Part shown: one piece after another, positions 23,871 through 32,162 of the stretch
Layout of the letters: each line of letters opens with the position of its first letter
How positions within the stretch are numbered: position 1 is the stretch's first letter
Source of the DNA: JBFAPK01 sp040676675
GTDB taxonomy: Bacteria; Actinomycetota; Actinomycetes; Mycobacteriales; Micromonosporaceae
Length of the DNA: 64,000 nt
Assembly (NCBI RefSeq): GCF_040676675.1
Contig: NZ_JBFAPK010000012.1
Coordinates: 1 to 64,000, forward strand
Direction: 5' to 3'
Position numbers and translations under genes: made by a program
Notes under the pieces: model-generated
What the model saw: the letters and a program-made list of their open reading frames with translations, nothing else
The model's database searches: none
What the model was told of the DNA's origin: nothing

Positions 23871-24086
23871 ATGTCCGACCGGAACAGCCCGCACGCCAAC
23901 CCGGACGCGGCGGTGAAGGACCCCGACGACTGGGTCACCGGCGACGAGCCGTGGACCGCGGCGCAGGAGTCGTACCTGCAGACGTTGTCGCGGGAGGCCG
24001 GTACCGAGCCGCCGGAGGAGCTGACCAAGGCCGAGGCGGCCCGACGCATCGAGGAGTTGCAGGAGCGCACCGGCCGGGGCCAGTAG
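23871..24086 (+). CDS. DUF3072-family small protein
   Basis: 71 residues with the DUF3072 pattern: DAAVKDPDDWVTGDEPWTAAQESYLQTLSREAG, then PEELTKAEAARRIEELQERTG. Typical members are 55-75 residues long, soluble and of unknown function, and common in actinomycetes and other soil bacteria. ATG 23871 lies behind GGAAGG; GTG 23862 is a weaker alternative. It stands between the RsbA-like gene and the metallophosphoesterase. Confidence 0.8.
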   Translation: MSDRNSPHANPDAAVKDPDDWVTGDEPWTAAQESYLQTLSREAGTEPPEELTKAEAARRIEELQERTGRGQ

Positions 24087-24101
24087 GGCCGGTCGGCCCG
24101 G

Positions 24102-24608
24102 TCAGGGCCGGCGGGGCGGCAGGCGGTGCAGGCGTACCCGGTCGAGCCGCCCGCCGGCCACCTCGGCGGTGAGGAACGTGGCGTACGGCTGGCGCCGCCG
24201 GTCGGTCGGCGAGCCGGGGTTGAGCAGCCGCAGCCCGCCCGGGGCGACGGTGTCCCACGGGATGTGCGAGTGGCCGAAGACGAGCAGGTCGCGGTCGGGG
24301 AACCGGGCGGCGCAGCGCTGCTCCCGCCCGGTACGCGCGCCGGTCTCGTGCACCACGGCCAGGCGCAGGCCGTCCAGTTCGACCCGGGCGACCTCGGGCA
24401 GCCGGGCCCGCAGCCCGGGCCCGTCGTTGTTGCCGTACACGCCGACGAGCCGCCGGGCCCGCGCCTCGATCGCGTCGAGCAGCGGCTCCGCCACCCAGTC
24501 GCCGGCGTGGATCACCACGTCCGCCGCGTCGATCGCCTCCCACAGCGGCGCCGGCAGGTCGTGGGCCCGCTTCGGTACGTGCGTGTCGGCGGTGATGACC
24601 AGGCGCAT
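24102..24608 (-). CDS. YfcE/MJ0936-type metallophosphoesterase
   Basis: 168 residues, calcineurin-like fold in its small single-domain form. Metal ligands are visible in all expected blocks: TADTHVPKR, IHAGDWV, YGNNDGPGL, VVHETGART and FGHSHIP. This class hydrolyses phosphodiesters or phosphomonoesters in vitro with Mn2+; the physiological substrate is unknown. ATG 24608 begins a normal family N-terminus. It lies downstream of, and in the same direction as, the sugar dehydrogenase, with a hairpin between them, so it is likely transcribed separately. Confidence 0.85.
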   Translation of the reverse strand: MRLVITADTHVPKRAHDLPAPLWEAIDAADVVIHAGDWVAEPLLDAIEARARRLVGVYGNNDGPGLRARLPEVARVELDGLRLAVVHETGARTGREQRCAARFPDRDLLVFGHSHIPWDTVAPGGLRLLNPGSPTDRRRQPYATFLTAEVAGGRLDRVRLHRLPPRRP

Positions 24609-24620
24609 CCGTCCATCCTG

Positions 24621-24661
24621 CCCGGTCCCGGTCGGCTTGCGCGGCGCCGACCGGGACCGGG
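24621..24661. terminator. Hairpin terminator after the secreted dehydrogenase gene
   Basis: 16-bp arms (24621-24636, CCCGGTCCCGGTCGGC, and 24646-24661) with a 9-base loop, 22 bases past the stop of the minus-strand dehydrogenase. Confidence 0.7.
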
Positions 24662-24683
24662 GGTCAGGAGACGGTCCTTACCG

Positions 24684-27623
24684 TCAGGGCAGGGTCCAGT
24701 TCTGGGCCCCGGTGCCGTTGCAGTCGTAGATCTGCAACTGGTTGCCGTTGGTGGTGTCGGAGCCGGGGATGTCGAGGCAGCGCCCGGACTGGGGGTTGCG
24801 CAGGGCGCCGTTGGCAGCCGGCGTCCACTGCTGCGCCCCGGTGCCGTTGCAGGTCCACAGCTGCACCTTCGTACCGCTGGTCAGGCCGCTGGCCTGCACG
24901 TCGAGGCACTTGCCGAGCCCGCGTACGGTGCCGTCGGCGCCGACCGTCCAGGTCTGCTGGGCGGCGTTGTTGCAGTCCCAGATCTGCACCCGGGTACCGT
25001 CGGCGGTGCCGGCCGCGTTGATGTCCGCGCACTTGCCCAGCGCCTTGAGCGCCCCGCTGCGCGGGCCGGTCGGGGTGCCGACGCCGGCACCGGTGAAGGT
25101 GTAGCTGTCCAGGTCGAGCAGGGCCCCGCTGCCACCGGTGAAGACGACGTAGAGGTCGTGCGTACCGTCGTCGGGCCTGGTGACCGGCGCGGTGACCTCG
25201 GTGTAGTTGTCCCAGCCACCGGTGTTCGGCACCGTCACCCGGGCCACCTCGGGACCGGTCGGCGAGTCGAACCGGAACGACGCGACGTTGCCGGCCTTGT
25301 CGGACGAGACCCGGGCCCGTACGCCGGTGATGCCCTTGAGGCTGACGGCGTGGTGTCGGACCCACTCGCCGTTCTGGATGTCGCCGAGCCGCCGGCCGCC
25401 CTCGGCGCCGGAGGCGTTGATCACCGCCGGGCCGTTGAGCTGCGCGTAGTGCTCGGCCTGCCACTGCTTCGGCCAGAGGGTGATCTCCTTCTCCCCGGTC
25501 AGCGGCACGCTGCCGGCGGCGCCCCGGTCGGTGTAGCTGGCCCGGATGACGAAGAAGAGCACCGAGTCCGGGCCGGCGTGCACGGGCCCGGTGTCGAAGG
25601 TGGCGCCGCAGCCGGTCCCCTCCCCCTCCTCGTGCGCGTGCTCCTGGTGGCCCAGCGCGGCGCGTACCACCACGTTGCCGCAGGGGATCGTGCCGTCCTG
25701 CGGGTCGGTGGCCGAGCCGGTCGCGGTGAGGTGGTCCGTCCAGCCGAACAGGCCGCCGGCCGGCAGCCCGCCGAGGTTGACCGTGGGCCGGTTGTTGCCG
25801 ACCACCACGGGGACCAGGGTGGTGGCGGTGCGTCCCGTCCCGTCGTCGACGGTGAGCCGGGCCCGCTTGTCCCCGTTGGTGGTGTACGTGTACGAGGCGT
25901 TGGCCGCGGTCGAGTCGGTGGTGCCGTTGTTGTCGAAGTCCCAGGCGTAGCGCAGCGGGTCGCCGTCCGGGTCGGAGCTGCCGGCGCTGGAGAAGGCGAC
26001 GGTCAGCGGGGCGAGGCCGTTGTCCACGCTGGCCGTGGCGCGGGCGATCGGCGAACGGCCGCCCTGGACGTAGTTGATTTTGTAGAGGCCCGCGTCGGCC
26101 GCGCCGGAGAAGTACCCGCTGCCGTACTCCAGCAGGTAGAGCGAGCCGTCCGGGCCGAACTCCGCGTCGATCGGGTGCACGAGGCTCATCCCGGCCAGGA
26201 CCGGTTCGATGGCGGTGGGCGTACCGGTGGCGGGGTTGCCGTTGTCGAACTGGACCTCCTTGATCCAGTTGCGGCAGTACTCGGAGATCAGCCACTTGTT
26301 GTCGTAGTACTGCGGCCACTTGTTGGGCGAGTTGAGGTTGGCGTCGTAGTGGTAGACCTCGACGTGGTTGGGTGAGCCGCAGCCGCCCGGGTTGTCCAGT
26401 TGCGGCCACTCGCGGCTGCCGCCGTGCTGCTCCCAGACCAGCGCCGGCCTGGTCGGCGGCAGCTGCTGGATACCGGTGTTGCGGGGCGAGTTGTTCACCG
26501 GTCCGGTCGAGCCGCCGCAGGGGAACCAGCCGCGCGGCGCGTTCGCGGCGAAGTCCCAGTCGTTGTAGGCGACGTTCGGGCCGCCGCAGTAGGGCCAGCC
26601 GTAGTTGCCCGGTCCGGTGGCCCGGTTGAACTCGTCGTACGCGGCGGGTCCACGGTTGGCGATGGTGGCGCCGGCGTCCGGGCCGACCTCGCCCCAGTAG
26701 AGGGTGTTGCCCGCCTTGCGGTCGACCCAGATCCGGTACGGGTTGCGCACCCCCATCACGTAGACCTCGGGACGGGTGCCCGGGGTGCCGGGGGCGAAGA
26801 GGTTACCGGCCGGGACGGTGTAGGTGCCGTTGTTCTCCGGGTGGATCCGGTTGATCTTCCCGCGCAGGTCGTTGGCGTTGCCGGAGGTGCGCTGCGCGTC
26901 GTACTGCGGGTCGCGGCTGGTGCGCTCGTCGATCGGGGCCATGCCGGCGGAGTCGCCGCCCGAGTTGGTGTTGTCGCCGACCGCGAAGTACAGGTTCCCG
27001 GCGCTGTCCCAGGACATCGAGCCGGCCGAGTGGCAGCAGAGGTTCCGCTCGGTCGGCCACTCGATGATCATGTCCTCGCTCGCCGGGTCGAGCACGAGGG
27101 TGCTCGGGTTGAAGGTGAACCGCGAGATCCGGTTCACCAGCGGGGTGACCTTGGGCGAGTAGAAGACGAAGACCCAGCGGTTGGTGGCGAAGTTGGGATG
27201 CAGCGTGATCCCGATCAGACCGTCCTCGAACCGGGCGTCCAGTTGGAGGGTCAGCGCCACCGTGGTCGCGGCGGTGGCCGGGTTGTAGAGCCGGACCTGA
27301 CCGCCGCCGGCGCTGGTGCCACGGTTGATGTAGAGCACCTTGCCGTCGGGCAGGACGGCCAGTTCGATCGGCTCGCCCATGGAGAGCCCGCCGTCGAGCT
27401 TGACCTTCTCGAAGCCGCTGGTCGGCGGCGGTGCCGCGGCCGGGGCGGCGGGCGCCTCGGCCGACGCGGGCGCTTCGGCGGCGGGTAAACCCCGGGCGGC
27501 GGTGGCCGCGGCGGGGGTCGCGGTGGCGGACGAGGCCGCGGCGGGTGCCGCGGTGGCGAACGAGGCCGCGGCGGTGAGCAGCACTGCGGAGAGGACGGTT
27601 CGTCGGCGCGGGGTGCGTGACAC
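24684..27623 (-). CDS. Secreted glucose/sorbosone-type dehydrogenase with PKD, CBM and ricin-type domains
   Basis: About 979 residues. A Tat-like signal (RRRTVLSAVLLTAAASF) is followed by a PQQ-type beta-propeller of the glucose/sorbosone dehydrogenase family, about 60-520 (DGLIGITLHPNFATNRWVFVFYS, NLYFAVGDN, PEVYVMGVRNPYRIWVD). A PKD domain lies at about 526-615 (YAWDFDNNGTTDSTA). A CBM6/35-like jelly roll at about 720-850 follows a stretch with GHQEHAHEEGEG. A ricin-type trefoil at 855-979 has three QxW-type repeats (QTWTVG, QQWTP, QNWTLP). GTG 27623 sits behind GAGGAGGAACC. It likely oxidises a sugar on plant polymer fragments. It diverges from the cellulase across a CebR-like operator. 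Confidence 0.85.
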   Translation of the reverse strand: MSRTPRRRTVLSAVLLTAAASFATAAPAAASSATATPAAATAARGLPAAEAPASAEAPAAPAAAPPPTSGFEKVKLDGGLSMGEPIELAVLPDGKVLYINRGTSAGGGQVRLYNPATAATTVALTLQLDARFEDGLIGITLHPNFATNRWVFVFYSPKVTPLVNRISRFTFNPSTLVLDPASEDMIIEWPTERNLCCHSAGSMSWDSAGNLYFAVGDNTNSGGDSAGMAPIDERTSRDPQYDAQRTSGNANDLRGKINRIHPENNGTYTVPAGNLFAPGTPGTRPEVYVMGVRNPYRIWVDRKAGNTLYWGEVGPDAGATIANRGPAAYDEFNRATGPGNYGWPYCGGPNVAYNDWDFAANAPRGWFPCGGSTGPVNNSPRNTGIQQLPPTRPALVWEQHGGSREWPQLDNPGGCGSPNHVEVYHYDANLNSPNKWPQYYDNKWLISEYCRNWIKEVQFDNGNPATGTPTAIEPVLAGMSLVHPIDAEFGPDGSLYLLEYGSGYFSGAADAGLYKINYVQGGRSPIARATASVDNGLAPLTVAFSSAGSSDPDGDPLRYAWDFDNNGTTDSTAANASYTYTTNGDKRARLTVDDGTGRTATTLVPVVVGNNRPTVNLGGLPAGGLFGWTDHLTATGSATDPQDGTIPCGNVVVRAALGHQEHAHEEGEGTGCGATFDTGPVHAGPDSVLFFVIRASYTDRGAAGSVPLTGEKEITLWPKQWQAEHYAQLNGPAVINASGAEGGRRLGDIQNGEWVRHHAVSLKGITGVRARVSSDKAGNVASFRFDSPTGPEVARVTVPNTGGWDNYTEVTAPVTRPDDGTHDLYVVFTGGSGALLDLDSYTFTGAGVGTPTGPRSGALKALGKCADINAAGTADGTRVQIWDCNNAAQQTWTVGADGTVRGLGKCLDVQASGLTSGTKVQLWTCNGTGAQQWTPAANGALRNPQSGRCLDIPGSDTTNGNQLQIYDCNGTGAQNWTLP

Positions 27624-27937
27624 GGTTCCTCCTCGGGACGGACGGTGCCGCTCCCGCCGACTGGAGGAGCACCGCGATGGTGCAGGAGACATTAGCGACT
27701 TTCACTGCGTCGCCCCAGTGTTTCCGCATCCCGAACCGAAAGTTCTTCACGCCGCTACAGAAGTTCCCGCCCTAACCAGGGGCCCGGCGCCAGGGATGTA
27801 CTTATATTCCTGAATGTCACTTCGGGCGGACATCAGCCCTTCACAGCGCCGCAACATGCCCGTACCGTGTTCTGATATCCGTGGGAGCGCTTCCAGTCAA
27901 TTCTGTCAATGCAATTGCCCCGGAAGGAGCACACCGT
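27624..27937. other. Divergent control region between dehydrogenase and cellulase
   Basis: 314 bases with no gene. It contains the CebR-like box at 27882-27895 and an AT-rich stretch near 27797-27812 (GTACTTATATTCCTG) that could be a -10 region for the cellulase direction. The minus-strand dehydrogenase promoter should lie at its left end. Confidence 0.5.
27882..27895. promoter_or_regulatory. CebR/LacI-type operator
   Basis: TGGGAGCGCTTCCA differs at one base from the palindromic CebR operator TGGGAGCGCTCCCA known from streptomycete cellulose genes. It lies 42 bases before the cellulase start. Binding of a cellobiose-responsive LacI-type repressor is inferred; no cebR gene is in the window. 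Confidence 0.7.
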
Positions 27938-29320
27938 ATGCGCGCAAGACCCGCGCTCACCGCGGCCGGCGCCAGCGCCGTCCTGGCGGTGGCGGCCACG
28001 GCGACGCTCGGCGTCGGCCTGCTGCGTCCCCCCGCCGCGCAGGCGGCGGACTCGGCCTTCTACGTGGACCCGGCGACCGCCGGCGCGCTCTGGGTCGCCG
28101 CCAACCCCTCCGACTCGCGGGCCGCCGTCATCCGCGACCGGATCGCCAGCGTGCCGCAGGCCCGCTGGTTCACCCAGAACAACCCCACCACGGTACGGGG
28201 GCAGGTGGACGCCTTCGTCGGCGCCGCCGCGGCGGCGGGCAAGATCCCGATCCTGGTCGTCTACAACATCCCCAACCGGGACTGCGGCGGCGCCAGCGGC
28301 GGGGGTGCCCCGAACCACACCGCGTACCGGCAGTGGATCGACCAGGTCGCCGCCGGGCTCGCCGGCCGTCCGGCCAGCATCGTCCTCGAACCGGACGTGC
28401 TGGCGCTGATGTCCAACTGCCAGAACGCCTCGCAGCAGGCCGAGACCCGCGCCTCGATGGCGTACGCCGGTCGGCAGCTCAAGGCCGGCTCGGCCCAGGC
28501 CAAGGTCTACTTCGACGCGGCGAACTCGGCCTGGCTCAGCCCGTCCGAGATGGCCAGTCGCCTGGTCGGCGCCGACATCGCCAACAGCGCCGACGGCATC
28601 TCGGTCAACGTCTCCAACTACCGGACCACCGCCGAGTCGGTGACCTACGCCAAGGCCGTCGTCGCGGCGACCGGTGTCTCCCGACTCAAGATCGTCGTGG
28701 ACACCAGCCGCAACGGCCGGGGCCCCGCCGGCACCGAGTGGTGCGACCCGGCCGGTCGGGCCATCGGCACCGCCAGCACCACGAACACCGGCGACGCGGC
28801 GGTCGACGCGTTCCTCTGGGTGAAGCTGCCCGGCGAGTCCGACGGCTGCATCGCCCCGGCCGGCCAGTTCGTGCCGCAGCGGGCGTACGACCTGGCGATC
28901 GCGGCCGGCAACCCGCCCACCACGCCGCCGCGGACCACTCCGCCGGCCACGACTCCCCCGGCCACCACCCCGCCCGCGACGACGCCGCCCGCGACCACCC
29001 CGCCGGCCGGCGGCTGCCGGGTCGCCTACAGCGTCAACCAGTGGACCGGCGGCTTCACCGCCGAGGTGCGGCTCACCAACGGCCCGACCGCCGTCAACGG
29101 CTGGACCCTCACCTTCACGGTCGGCGCGAACGTGACGCTGGCCAACGGCTGGAACGCGGTCTGGAGCCAGTCCGGCACCCAGCTCACCGCCCGCAACGTC
29201 GCCTACAACGCGGCCCTGCCGGCGGGCGGCAGCACCAGCTTCGGCTTCCAGGGCAGCTACACCGGCACGCTGCCCCCGGCCAGCGGCTTCGCCCTCAACG
29301 GAGCCGCCTGCACCAGCTGA
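27938..29320 (+). CDS. Secreted GH6 cellulase with C-terminal CBM2
   Basis: 460 residues. A Sec signal ends near AAQAADSAF. The catalytic GH6 domain (about 40-325) shows VVYNIPNRDCGGASGGG and LEPDVLALM with the acid aspartate. NVSNYRT and DTSRNGRGPAG follow, with EWCDP and a conserved disulfide set. A Thr-Pro linker of five TTPPA-type units follows at about 326-355, then a CBM2 cellulose-binding domain (CRVAYSVNQWTGGFTAEVRLTN to the final CTS). It cleaves beta-1,4-glucan outside the cell. Start ATG 27938 has GGAAGGAG upstream; an operator of CebR type lies 42 bases before it. Confidence 0.92.
   Translation: MRARPALTAAGASAVLAVAATATLGVGLLRPPAAQAADSAFYVDPATAGALWVAANPSDSRAAVIRDRIASVPQARWFTQNNPTTVRGQVDAFVGAAAAAGKIPILVVYNIPNRDCGGASGGGAPNHTAYRQWIDQVAAGLAGRPASIVLEPDVLALMSNCQNASQQAETRASMAYAGRQLKAGSAQAKVYFDAANSAWLSPSEMASRLVGADIANSADGISVNVSNYRTTAESVTYAKAVVAATGVSRLKIVVDTSRNGRGPAGTEWCDPAGRAIGTASTTNTGDAAVDAFLWVKLPGESDGCIAPAGQFVPQRAYDLAIAAGNPPTTPPRTTPPATTPPATTPPATTPPATTPPAGGCRVAYSVNQWTGGFTAEVRLTNGPTAVNGWTLTFTVGANVTLANGWNAVWSQSGTQLTARNVAYNAALPAGGSTSFGFQGSYTGTLPPASGFALNGAACTS
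28911..29008. repeat. Thr-Pro linker repeats of the cellulase
   Basis: Imperfect 15-base units coding for TTPPA. This is the flexible linker between the catalytic domain and CBM2, and a normal feature of actinomycete cellulases. Confidence 0.7.
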
Positions 29321-29348
29321 ACCGCCGGACGGGCGTGAGCGGTGCCAC

Positions 29349-29381
29349 GGTACGGCGGGACGGTCGGCGTCCCGCCGTACC
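29349..29381. terminator. 13-bp hairpin between the cellulase and regulator genes
   Basis: Arms 29349-29361 (GGTACGGCGGGAC) and 29369-29381 with a 7-base loop, 28 bases past the cellulase stop and 8 bases before the regulator ATG. It probably terminates the cellulase transcript. Its position on the next start could also affect translation of the regulator. Confidence 0.6.
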
Positions 29382-29389
29382 ATCGGCGG

Positions 29390-30193
29390 ATGAGCAGCGC
29401 CCCGCCCCTCGGTACCGAGCTGCGCCGCCCCGTCGGGCAGCTGCTGCGCGCCTGGCGTGAGCGGCGTCGGCTCAGCCAGCTCGACCTCGCCATCGCCGCC
29501 GACATCTCCGCCCGCCACCTGAGCTTCGTGGAGACCGGACGGGCCCGGCCGAGCCGGGAGATGGTGCTCCGGCTGGCCGAGCGGCTCGACGTGCCGCTGC
29601 GCGAGCGCAACGATCTGCTGCTGGCCGCCGGCTACGCGCCGGTCTACGCCCGGACGGCGCTGAACTCGCCCCGGCTCGCGCCGATCCGGGCCGCCGTACG
29701 CCGGGTGCTGGCCGCGCACGAGCCGTTCCCCGCCGTCGCGGTGGACCGGCTCTGGCGGCTGGTCGAGACGAACGCCGGCATCGCCCTGCTGACCGGCGGC
29801 GTCGCGCCGCACCTCCTCGCCGCGCCCGCCAACGCGCTGCGGCTGACGCTGCACCCGGAGGGGCTGGCGCCCCGCATCGCCAACCTCGGCGAGTGGCGGG
29901 CACACCTGCTCGGGCGGCTGCGCCGCCAGCTCGACCTGACCGAGGACCCGGAACTCGCCGAACTCTACGAGGAGCTGCGGGCGTACCCGTGCGACCAGCC
30001 GGAACCCGAGGCGGAGCTGCCGGGCCCGGGCGACGTGGCGGTACCGCTGCGGCTGCGGCACCCGGAGGGCGAGCTGACCTTCGTGAGCACGGTTTCGACC
30101 TTCGGCACCGCACTGGACATCACCGTGGCCGAATTGTCCATCGAGTCCTTCTTTCCCGCCGACGACCGTACCGCCGCCTTCCTGCGCGGCTGA
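29390..30193 (+). CDS. MmyB-like helix-turn-helix regulator
   Basis: 267 residues. An XRE-type helix-turn-helix at about 10-70 (LLRAWRERRRLSQLDLAIAADISARHLSFVETGRARPSREMV) precedes a long C-terminal ligand-binding domain of the MmyB family, with RNDLLLAAGYAPVY, DRLWRLVETNAGIALL and LFHPEGLAPR-like signatures. Such regulators often control a neighbouring oxidoreductase or hydrolase. Their ligand may be a fatty acid, though that is family knowledge only. The start follows a 13-bp hairpin. No divergent partner is beside it. Confidence 0.85.
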   Translation: MSSAPPLGTELRRPVGQLLRAWRERRRLSQLDLAIAADISARHLSFVETGRARPSREMVLRLAERLDVPLRERNDLLLAAGYAPVYARTALNSPRLAPIRAAVRRVLAAHEPFPAVAVDRLWRLVETNAGIALLTGGVAPHLLAAPANALRLTLHPEGLAPRIANLGEWRAHLLGRLRRQLDLTEDPELAELYEELRAYPCDQPEPEAELPGPGDVAVPLRLRHPEGELTFVSTVSTFGTALDITVAELSIESFFPADDRTAAFLRG

Positions 30194-30214
30194 CCGGTTA
30201 CCCGGCCTCCTGGC

Positions 30215-30244
30215 GGTAACCCGCGCGGGCGCGGGCGGGTTACC
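30215..30244. terminator. 10-bp hairpin after the MmyB-like gene
   Basis: Arms 30215-30224 (GGTAACCCGC) and 30235-30244, ten-base loop, 21 bases past the stop. The downstream arm overlaps the -35-like GTTA of the next gene. Confidence 0.5.
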
Positions 30245-30263
30245 ACGGCAGCGATGCGGGGAA
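30239..30263 (+). promoter_or_regulatory. SigB/SigF-type promoter candidate for the general stress protein
   Basis: GTTA (30239-30242), 16-base spacer, GGGAA (30259-30263), 29 bases before ATG 30292, whose ribosome site is AAGGAGG. It is a variant of the pattern seen at the ChaB and YihY genes. Confidence 0.45.
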
Positions 30264-30291
30264 ATGGGTCGGTTGACGAAGGAGGCGCACC

Positions 30292-31077
30292 ATGACCACA
30301 CCCACGACTCCGACCTCCGGCTGGCGCCCGGGCGTGCCGGGGGTGCCGGGCATGCCAGGTGGCGGCAACCTGCCGCCGGGGCCCAGCGGCCGGCCGGCGG
30401 TACCGGACGGAAACGCGGCCTCGCAGCTGAGCCGGCCCACCGTCACCGTCGGGACGTACCAGGACTACCCGTCCGCCCAGCGGGCCGTGGACTTCCTCGC
30501 CGACAACCGTTTCCCGGTGGAGCACACCGCCATCATCGGCACCAACCTCACCCTGGTGGAGACCGTGCTGGGCCGGATGACCACCGGCCGGGCGGCCCTG
30601 GCCGGCGCGGCCAGCGGCGCCTGGTTCGGCCTCTTCATCGGCCTGCTCTTCGGCATCTTCACCACCGGGAACTGGCTCGCCGTCATCATCGTCGCCCTGG
30701 TCGTCGGCGCGGTCTGGGGCGCCATCTTCGGCGCGATCGCGCACGCCATGACGGGCGGGCAGCGCGACTTCACCTCCGCCAGTTCGCTGCGCGCCAGCCA
30801 GTACGCCGTCATCGTGGACGCCGACTTCGCCGAGCAGGCCCGGCAGCTGCTGACCCGGCTGAATTGGCAGCCGGCGGGCGGTGACCGGGGCCCGCAGCCG
30901 GGCCAGCCCGGCGGCCCGGGCCAGCCCGGCGGCCCGGGTCAGCCCGGCGGCCCGGCTGGCCAGGGTCCGCAGCCCGGTCAGCCGTACCAGCCCGGCGCCG
31001 CGGCTCCGCAGCCGGGACCGTCGGAGCAGCCGACCCAGGTCCAGCCGCCGGTTCAGCAGCCCGGCCAGCCGGGCTAG
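30292..31077 (+). CDS. General stress protein (YflT/GSP17M N-terminal type) with Gly-Pro-Gln tail
   Basis: 261 residues. The N-terminal domain (TVGTYQDYPSAQRAVDFLADNRFPVEHTAIIG) fits the heat-induced stress protein YflT / general stress protein 17M family. It is followed by two Gly-rich membrane helices (AALAGAASGAWFGLFIGLLFGIF and WLAVIIVALVVGAVWGAIFGAIAHAM). The last 90 residues are disordered and Pro/Gln/Gly rich, with three identical GQPGGP-type six-residue units. The start follows GAAGGAGGCGCACC. A GTTA-N16-GGGAA site upstream fits stress control. Function in the membrane is not known. Confidence 0.8.
   Translation: MTTPTTPTSGWRPGVPGVPGMPGGGNLPPGPSGRPAVPDGNAASQLSRPTVTVGTYQDYPSAQRAVDFLADNRFPVEHTAIIGTNLTLVETVLGRMTTGRAALAGAASGAWFGLFIGLLFGIFTTGNWLAVIIVALVVGAVWGAIFGAIAHAMTGGQRDFTSASSLRASQYAVIVDADFAEQARQLLTRLNWQPAGGDRGPQPGQPGGPGQPGGPGQPGGPAGQGPQPGQPYQPGAAAPQPGPSEQPTQVQPPVQQPGQPG
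30901..30954. repeat. 18-bp tandem repeat in the stress protein tail
   Basis: Three 18-base units (30901-30918, 30919-30936, 30937-30954) coding for GQPGGP; one base differs in the third. Confidence 0.9.
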
Positions 31078-31257
31078 TTTCCGGTACCGCCCGGCATCCC
31101 GGCGCCGCCAGCAGGGCGCCGGGGTGCCGGCGTGCCCGCCCACCGCGCTCCCGCCGGAGCCGGGCACGCGTCCGACGCCCCTGGCGGAGCCGTGTCGCGC
31201 GGGTCCGCCCCCCGCTCCCGGTGGAACCCCGCCGACCCGGCCATTCGCCGCGATTCC

Positions 31258-31281
31258 GTGTAGTCACCGGAACGGGGGGTA
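31258..31281 (+). promoter_or_regulatory. Weak stress-type promoter candidate before the acetate-type transporter
   Basis: GTGT (31258-31261), 15-base spacer, GGGTA (31277-31281), 61 bases upstream of ATG 31343. The -35 has one mismatch to GTTT, so this is only suggestive. Confidence 0.3.
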
Positions 31282-31342
31282 GTCGGCACTGGCCGTTCGG
31301 CCAGCCGCGCGACGCGGCGCACCTGCCGGAAAGGAGCCGGTG

Positions 31343-32089
31343 ATGAACCAGATGCCATACTCGGCACAACCGCCGCCGCGCACGGCCCAGAGCCACGACG
31401 GCGAGTTCGAGTTCTGGCGCAACCACGCGCAGATCTCGCTGCAACCGGTGGCCGCCCCGTCGATCCTGGGGCTGTTCGGCTTCGCCGCCGCGACGTTCGT
31501 CGTCGCCACCAACCTCGCCGGCTGGTACGGCGACGCGACGACGCCGAACTTCCTCTTCCCGTTCGCAGCCTTCACGGGCGGGCTGGCCCAGTTCCTCGCC
31601 GGCATGTGGGCCTACCGGGCCCGGGACGGTCTCGCCACCGCCATGCACGGCATATGGGGCGCCTTCTGGCTCTCCTACGGCGTGCTCTTCCTGCTGGTGG
31701 CGACGGGCGTCCTGACCCCGGTGCAGCCCTTCGTGGCGCTCGGGTTCTGGTTCGTCGCGCTGGCGGCCATCACGTGGTCCGGCGCACTAGCGGCGCTGGG
31801 GGAGAATCTCGGCGTCTCCGCGGTACTGGCCACGCTCGCCGCGGGCGCCACCTGCCAAGCCATCGGCCGCATCGCCGACATCTCCTGGATCGCCACGCTC
31901 GGGGCCTGGTTCTTCATCGTCTCGTCCCTGATCGCCTGGTACGTGGCGACCGCGATGATGCTGGAGGGCTCGTTCCGCCGGGTCATCCTGCCGATGGGGA
32001 AGATCCGGGGCGCGAACGTCCCGGGCCGCGAGCCGCGCCAGGTCATCCAGTTCACCGCCGGCGAGCCCGGCGTCAAGGTCGGCCAGTAG
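31343..32089 (+). CDS. GPR1/FUN34/YaaH (SatP)-family transporter
   Basis: 248 residues with six membrane helices in the SatP/YaaH succinate-acetate permease arrangement. The N-terminal signature is a modified NPAPLGL (AAPSILGLFGFA). FPFAAFTGGLAQFLAGMWAYRARDGLATAMHGIWGAFWLSYG matches the FGGxxQxxAGMWE region with its conserved aromatic and glycine residues. The family moves acetate, succinate or ammonium-like solutes. The start follows GGAAAGGAGCC. It lies next to the convergent AraC gene and carries a weak stress-type promoter candidate. Confidence 0.85.
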   Translation: MNQMPYSAQPPPRTAQSHDGEFEFWRNHAQISLQPVAAPSILGLFGFAAATFVVATNLAGWYGDATTPNFLFPFAAFTGGLAQFLAGMWAYRARDGLATAMHGIWGAFWLSYGVLFLLVATGVLTPVQPFVALGFWFVALAAITWSGALAALGENLGVSAVLATLAAGATCQAIGRIADISWIATLGAWFFIVSSLIAWYVATAMMLEGSFRRVILPMGKIRGANVPGREPRQVIQFTAGEPGVKVGQ

Positions 32090-32096
32090 CCCGGCT

Positions 32097-32134
32097 CCGC
32101 GGCCGCTGCGATCCGGCTCTCCGGGCGGCCGCGG
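32097..32134. terminator. Hairpin between convergent transporter and AraC genes
   Basis: Arms CCGCGGCCG (32097-32105) and CGGCCGCGG (32126-32134) with a 20-base loop, 7 bases past the transporter stop. Confidence 0.5.
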
Positions 32135-32162
32135 ACCGGCCCCGCCAATCAGCACGTACGGA

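Noticed and set aside
31258..31281. Stress promoter for the acetate-type transporter as a firm call
   Set aside because: The -35 has a mismatch and the GGGTA lies in a G-run, so chance is likely; kept only as a low-confidence feature.
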